Positions 61,646 through 64,000 of a stretch of DNA of 64,000 nucleotides are shown here, piece after piece (positions within the stretch are counted from its first letter, which is position 1; the number at the start of each line of letters is the position of its first letter). The notes beneath the pieces were generated by a model. That model saw only the letters and a program-made list of their open reading frames with translations, made no database searches and was not told the origin of the DNA. The stretch is from Streptomyces sp. TP-A0874. GTDB lineage: Bacteria > Actinomycetota > Actinomycetes > Streptomycetales > Streptomycetaceae. The stretch is taken from the NCBI RefSeq assembly GCF_001748085.1, contig NZ_BBZK01000003.1, positions 310,001-374,000 of the forward strand. Reading direction: 5' to 3'. Position numbers and translations under genes: made by a program.

Positions 61646-62443
61646 CTGGGTAAGCGACAGCCCGAAGGTCCGCCGCCGGCACCGGTGGCGCAGCGCATCA
61701 GGATGCACTACGCCAAACGCGGCCGCCTCCGGTTCACCAGTCACCGCGACTTCCAGCGCGCCTTCGAGCGGGCCCTGCGCCGTGCCGAGGTGCCCATGGC
61801 CTACTCGGCGGGCTTCACCCCGCACCCCAGGGTCTCGTACGCGAATGCCGCACCCACCGGCACCAGCAGCGAGGCCGAGTACCTGGAGATCGCACTCACC
61901 GAAGAGCGGGACCCGACGGCCCTGCGCCTCCTGCTCGACGAGTCGATGCCCAGCGGGCTCGACATCGTCGACGCCGTGGAGGCCGGGACGGGCGCACTGG
62001 CCGACCGGTTGCAGGCCTCCGTATGGCGGTTGCGGCTGACCGGGGTGGGCTCGGCGGAGGCCGAGGAGGCCGCCGGGCGTTTCCTCGCGGCGGAGAGCGT
62101 GGAGGTGCAGCGCCGCACCAAAAACGGGTTGCGAACCTTCGACGCACGCGCCGCGGTGATGCGCCTGGAGGCACTGGAGGAGTCGGCCGATAGGTCCGAC
62201 GACGCCGCCTGTGCGATACTGCGGCTGGTTGTTCGGCATGTGACACCTGCCGTGCGACCCGACGACGTCCTGTCCGGTCTCCGAGCCACGGCCGACCTCG
62301 CGCCGCCGGTCCCCGCAGGGGTGACCAGGCTGGCGCAGGGGCTGATCGATCAGGAGACCGGAACCGTGACCGACCCGCTCGCGCCCGACCGCGAGGCAGT
62401 CACGGCCGCCGCAACCGCGGCCGCCGGACTGACCACCTCCTAG
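61646..62443 (+). CDS. Radical SAM-associated protein, TIGR03936 / DUF2344 type
   Basis: The protein (265 residues from CTG 61646, or 252 from GTG 61685) contains the DUF2344 landmarks RGRLRFTSHRDFQRAFERAL and MAYSAGFTPHPRVSYANA. It is the small partner of the preceding radical SAM protein; in some bacteria the two are fused. I favour an unusual CTG start because GAAGGA sits 9 bases before it and because I recall GKRQPEGPPPAP at the N terminus of Streptomyces homologues, exactly what follows this CTG. The GTG at 61685 has no well-spaced ribosome site. The C-terminal 40 residues are Ala/Thr-rich. Function is unknown. Confidence 0.88.
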   Translation: MGKRQPEGPPPAPVAQRIRMHYAKRGRLRFTSHRDFQRAFERALRRAEVPMAYSAGFTPHPRVSYANAAPTGTSSEAEYLEIALTEERDPTALRLLLDESMPSGLDIVDAVEAGTGALADRLQASVWRLRLTGVGSAEAEEAAGRFLAAESVEVQRRTKNGLRTFDARAAVMRLEALEESADRSDDAACAILRLVVRHVTPAVRPDDVLSGLRATADLAPPVPAGVTRLAQGLIDQETGTVTDPLAPDREAVTAAATAAAGLTTS

Positions 62444-62451
62444 CCAGGAGG

Positions 62452-62473
62452 TTTCCGGCGGCGGCGCCGGAAA
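62452..62473 (+). terminator. Perfect 9-bp hairpin 8 bases after the TIGR03936 gene
   Basis: TTTCCGGCG pairs with CGCCGGAAA around GCGG. It separates this gene from the rne leader. Confidence 0.75.
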
Positions 62474-62701
62474 GGTTCGCACCGGACTGCCGCCGCCGCG
62501 CCGCCGAGGCACCAGGGAGCCACCCCGGGGCCGGCAGGCGCACTGACCAGAAGACTTTCGCCGGTGCCGACGAGCGGGACCGGCGAGCGATACGACAGCT
62601 CCCGAGCGGCGCCAGCGCCCCCGGCAGACCGCCTCGCCACGAGCGGGTAGCGGACCGGACACCGGCGTGGCGCCCGGGAGCGTGACGGGAGAAACGCCCG
62701 C

Positions 62702-64000
62702 ATGCCCGAGCCGATGGAGCCCATGGAGACGGCGCAGCACAGCGCCGCCCGGGACAGCTCACAGCACAGCAGCCCCAGCGACACCCTGCCGCCGCGCCGC
62801 AGGCGCCGAGTGGCCTCCAGGCCGGCGGGACCGCCGGCCGCGCTGGACCCGAACGAGGAGAACCGGCGATCGGCCGCGGCCGATCCGGCGGAGCCGGAGG
62901 AGACCGCCACCACCGTGGTGCCCACGGTGGCCTCGGCGGAGGTCGGCGACCTCGCCGGAACCCCCGGGAAGGCCGAGGGAACCCAGGGGACGGCCGAAGA
63001 CGCCGAGGAGGAGCCGGACACGCCCGCGGAGAGCGCCGAGCCCGTGCCCCCGCGTCGTCGGCGAGTGGTGCGCAAGGCCACCGCCCCGGCCGGTCCCCCG
63101 GAGCCCGCTTCCCCCGCGAGTCACGAGGAGCGGCGGCAGGGCGCGGCACCGGCGGAGCCGGCCGCTACCGGGACGACCGCCCAGACACCTTCCGCCCAGA
63201 CACCTTCCGCCGAGGCGCCCGCCGCCCAGGCGCCGGCCACCGAGTCATCTGCCGCCGGAACGCCCGACGGCGAGCCCGCGCCGCCGCGCCGCCGGCGGGC
63301 GGTTCGGAAGGCGACCGCCCCGGCCGGCTCGCCGCAGCCGAGCGACGAGTCCGCGACCGGCCCCGGCGCCTCGGCCGAGCCCGCCGAGGAGGAGCAGGCA
63401 GCCGCTCCGCGGCGCAGCCGCCGCCGTTCCGCGGCCAAGGCCGCTGTCCCCGCGGAGGAGACCGCCGAGGCTCCCGGGGCCGGGGAACCCGCGGCCCCCC
63501 GGGGGGAGGCCGAGCAGGCCGGCAAGGAAGCCCAGCAGCCGGCGGAGGAGGCTCCGCCCGCCAGGAAGCCGACCCGGTCGCCAAAGCAGCCCCTGGCCGC
63601 TCGGAAGGCCCAGCCCGCCGGTGAGGAGCGGGCCGAGGAGTCGGCTCCGCAGCGCCGCCGCGCGGTCCGCCCGCCCACCGCCGTGTTCCAGGCGCCGGTC
63701 TTCACCGAGCCGGTGTTCCAGACCCCCGATTCCGTGGCCGCCGCCGCGGCGGCCGAGACCGCCGCCCGCAGGGCGGAGGAGAGCGCGCCCGAGGAGCCCT
63801 CGGGCCCCGGGGCAGGCTCCCGCCGCCGGCGCCGTAGGAGCGGGTCGGCCGCGGAGAGCGTCGCCACCGAGGAAGCGGGCGGCACCCAGCCGGAGGAGGA
63901 GCCCGCGGCAGGCGCCGAGGGCGCCGACGAGGAGGAGTACGGTGACCGCCCGGCACGCCGCCGGCGCCGCGGCGGCCGTCGTCGCCGACGAGGAGATTCC
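62702..64000 (+). CDS. rne: Ribonuclease E/G family protein, N-terminal basic/acidic low-complexity region (3' part beyond window)
   Basis: The frame starts at ATG 62702 (GGGAG upstream) and is open for all 433 codons to the right edge. Only the disordered N-terminal extension is present: Ala/Glu/Pro-rich stretches alternate with Arg clusters. The unit PPRRRR(R/V)VxxxxAPAGPP recurs near residues 30, 120 and 195, followed by further Arg-rich blocks near 240, 320, 380 and 425. The catalytic S1 and DNase I-like domains must lie beyond 64000. The identity rests on this typical Streptomyces RNase E start and on synteny after the radical SAM pair. The enzyme makes the main endonucleolytic cuts in mRNA and rRNA precursors; the arginine clusters probably bind RNA or partner enzymes. 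Confidence 0.85.
   Translation, partial: MPEPMEPMETAQHSAARDSSQHSSPSDTLPPRRRRRVASRPAGPPAALDPNEENRRSAAADPAEPEETATTVVPTVASAEVGDLAGTPGKAEGTQGTAEDAEEEPDTPAESAEPVPPRRRRVVRKATAPAGPPEPASPASHEERRQGAAPAEPAATGTTAQTPSAQTPSAEAPAAQAPATESSAAGTPDGEPAPPRRRRAVRKATAPAGSPQPSDESATGPGASAEPAEEEQAAAPRRSRRRSAAKAAVPAEETAEAPGAGEPAAPRGEAEQAGKEAQQPAEEAPPARKPTRSPKQPLAARKAQPAGEERAEESAPQRRRAVRPPTAVFQAPVFTEPVFQTPDSVAAAAAAETAARRAEESAPEEPSGPGAGSRRRRRRSGSAAESVATEEAGGTQPEEEPAAGAEGADEEEYGDRPARRRRRGGRRRRRGDS

Overview
The window is high-GC (over 70%) actinomycete chromosome, almost certainly Streptomyces or a close relative. GTG starts are frequent, third codon positions are mostly G or C, and the gene order (valS-folC-ndk-mreBCD-mrdA-rodA-radical SAM-rne beside tig-clpP1-clpP2-clpX) is the conserved Streptomyces core arrangement as I remember it from S. 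coelicolor. I see no transposase, phage gene, CRISPR array, rRNA operon or tRNA-flanked island. This is vertically inherited core chromosome, not an accessory region, and I found no obvious new defence or biosynthetic system.

Layout. 1-7.7 kb (minus): a signalling operon of a four-helix membrane sensor (GlnX type), a glutamate/aspartate-binding protein (GlnH type), a coiled-coil protein, a PknG-type Ser/Thr kinase and a PP2C phosphatase cut by the window edge. 7.8-17.1 kb: sugar and peptidoglycan-fragment metabolism (BadF-type kinase, GH4 glycosidase, secreted GH84 hexosaminidase), an MscS channel, an HNH protein and an amidase. 17.3-21.7 kb: an unrecognised small proline-rich protein coupled to MalQ, a small membrane protein and a secreted cell-wall amidase. 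22-31 kb: two PepN aminopeptidase paralogues around a lone aspartate-semialdehyde dehydrogenase and a secreted beta-lactamase-fold hydrolase, then a DsbA-like nitroreductase homologue. 31-40 kb: sodF with a Nur box, bioY, rpiB, a Nei/Fpg glycosylase, a SpoIIE-type phosphatase, a CPA2 antiporter, a membrane acyltransferase, a 64-residue membrane protein and an ArsC-like protein. 40.2-45.3 kb: tRNA-Gly(TCC), tRNA-Pro(TGG), then the folding and proteolysis group tig, clpP1P2, clpX with a ClgR-like site. 45.5-47.5 kb: two tandem Pro/Gly/Tyr-rich membrane proteins. 47.5-64 kb: valS, folC, a DUF4233 protein, ndk, the cell-shape and spore-wall cluster mreBCD-mrdA-rodA, the radical SAM pair (TIGR03960/TIGR03936 types), and the basic N-terminal region of RNase E/G, which runs off the end.

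How it works together. The first operon probably reads extracellular acidic amino acids and changes kinase activity inside the cell, with the phosphatase as a candidate counter-activity. The mre-mrd-rod cluster builds the lateral or spore wall. Tig, ClpP1P2 and ClpX form the protein quality-control module.

The most useful non-coding signals are: a recurring leaderless-promoter pattern (a TANNNT-like box ending 6-7 bases before the start codon) at six genes; a Nur box before sodF; a ClgR-like box before clpP1; phased TTGA-type repeats upstream of both the cell-wall amidase and the antiporter; and many perfect GC-rich terminator hairpins without T tracts. All assignments come from reading the sequence and from memory of the families. 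No database search was run.
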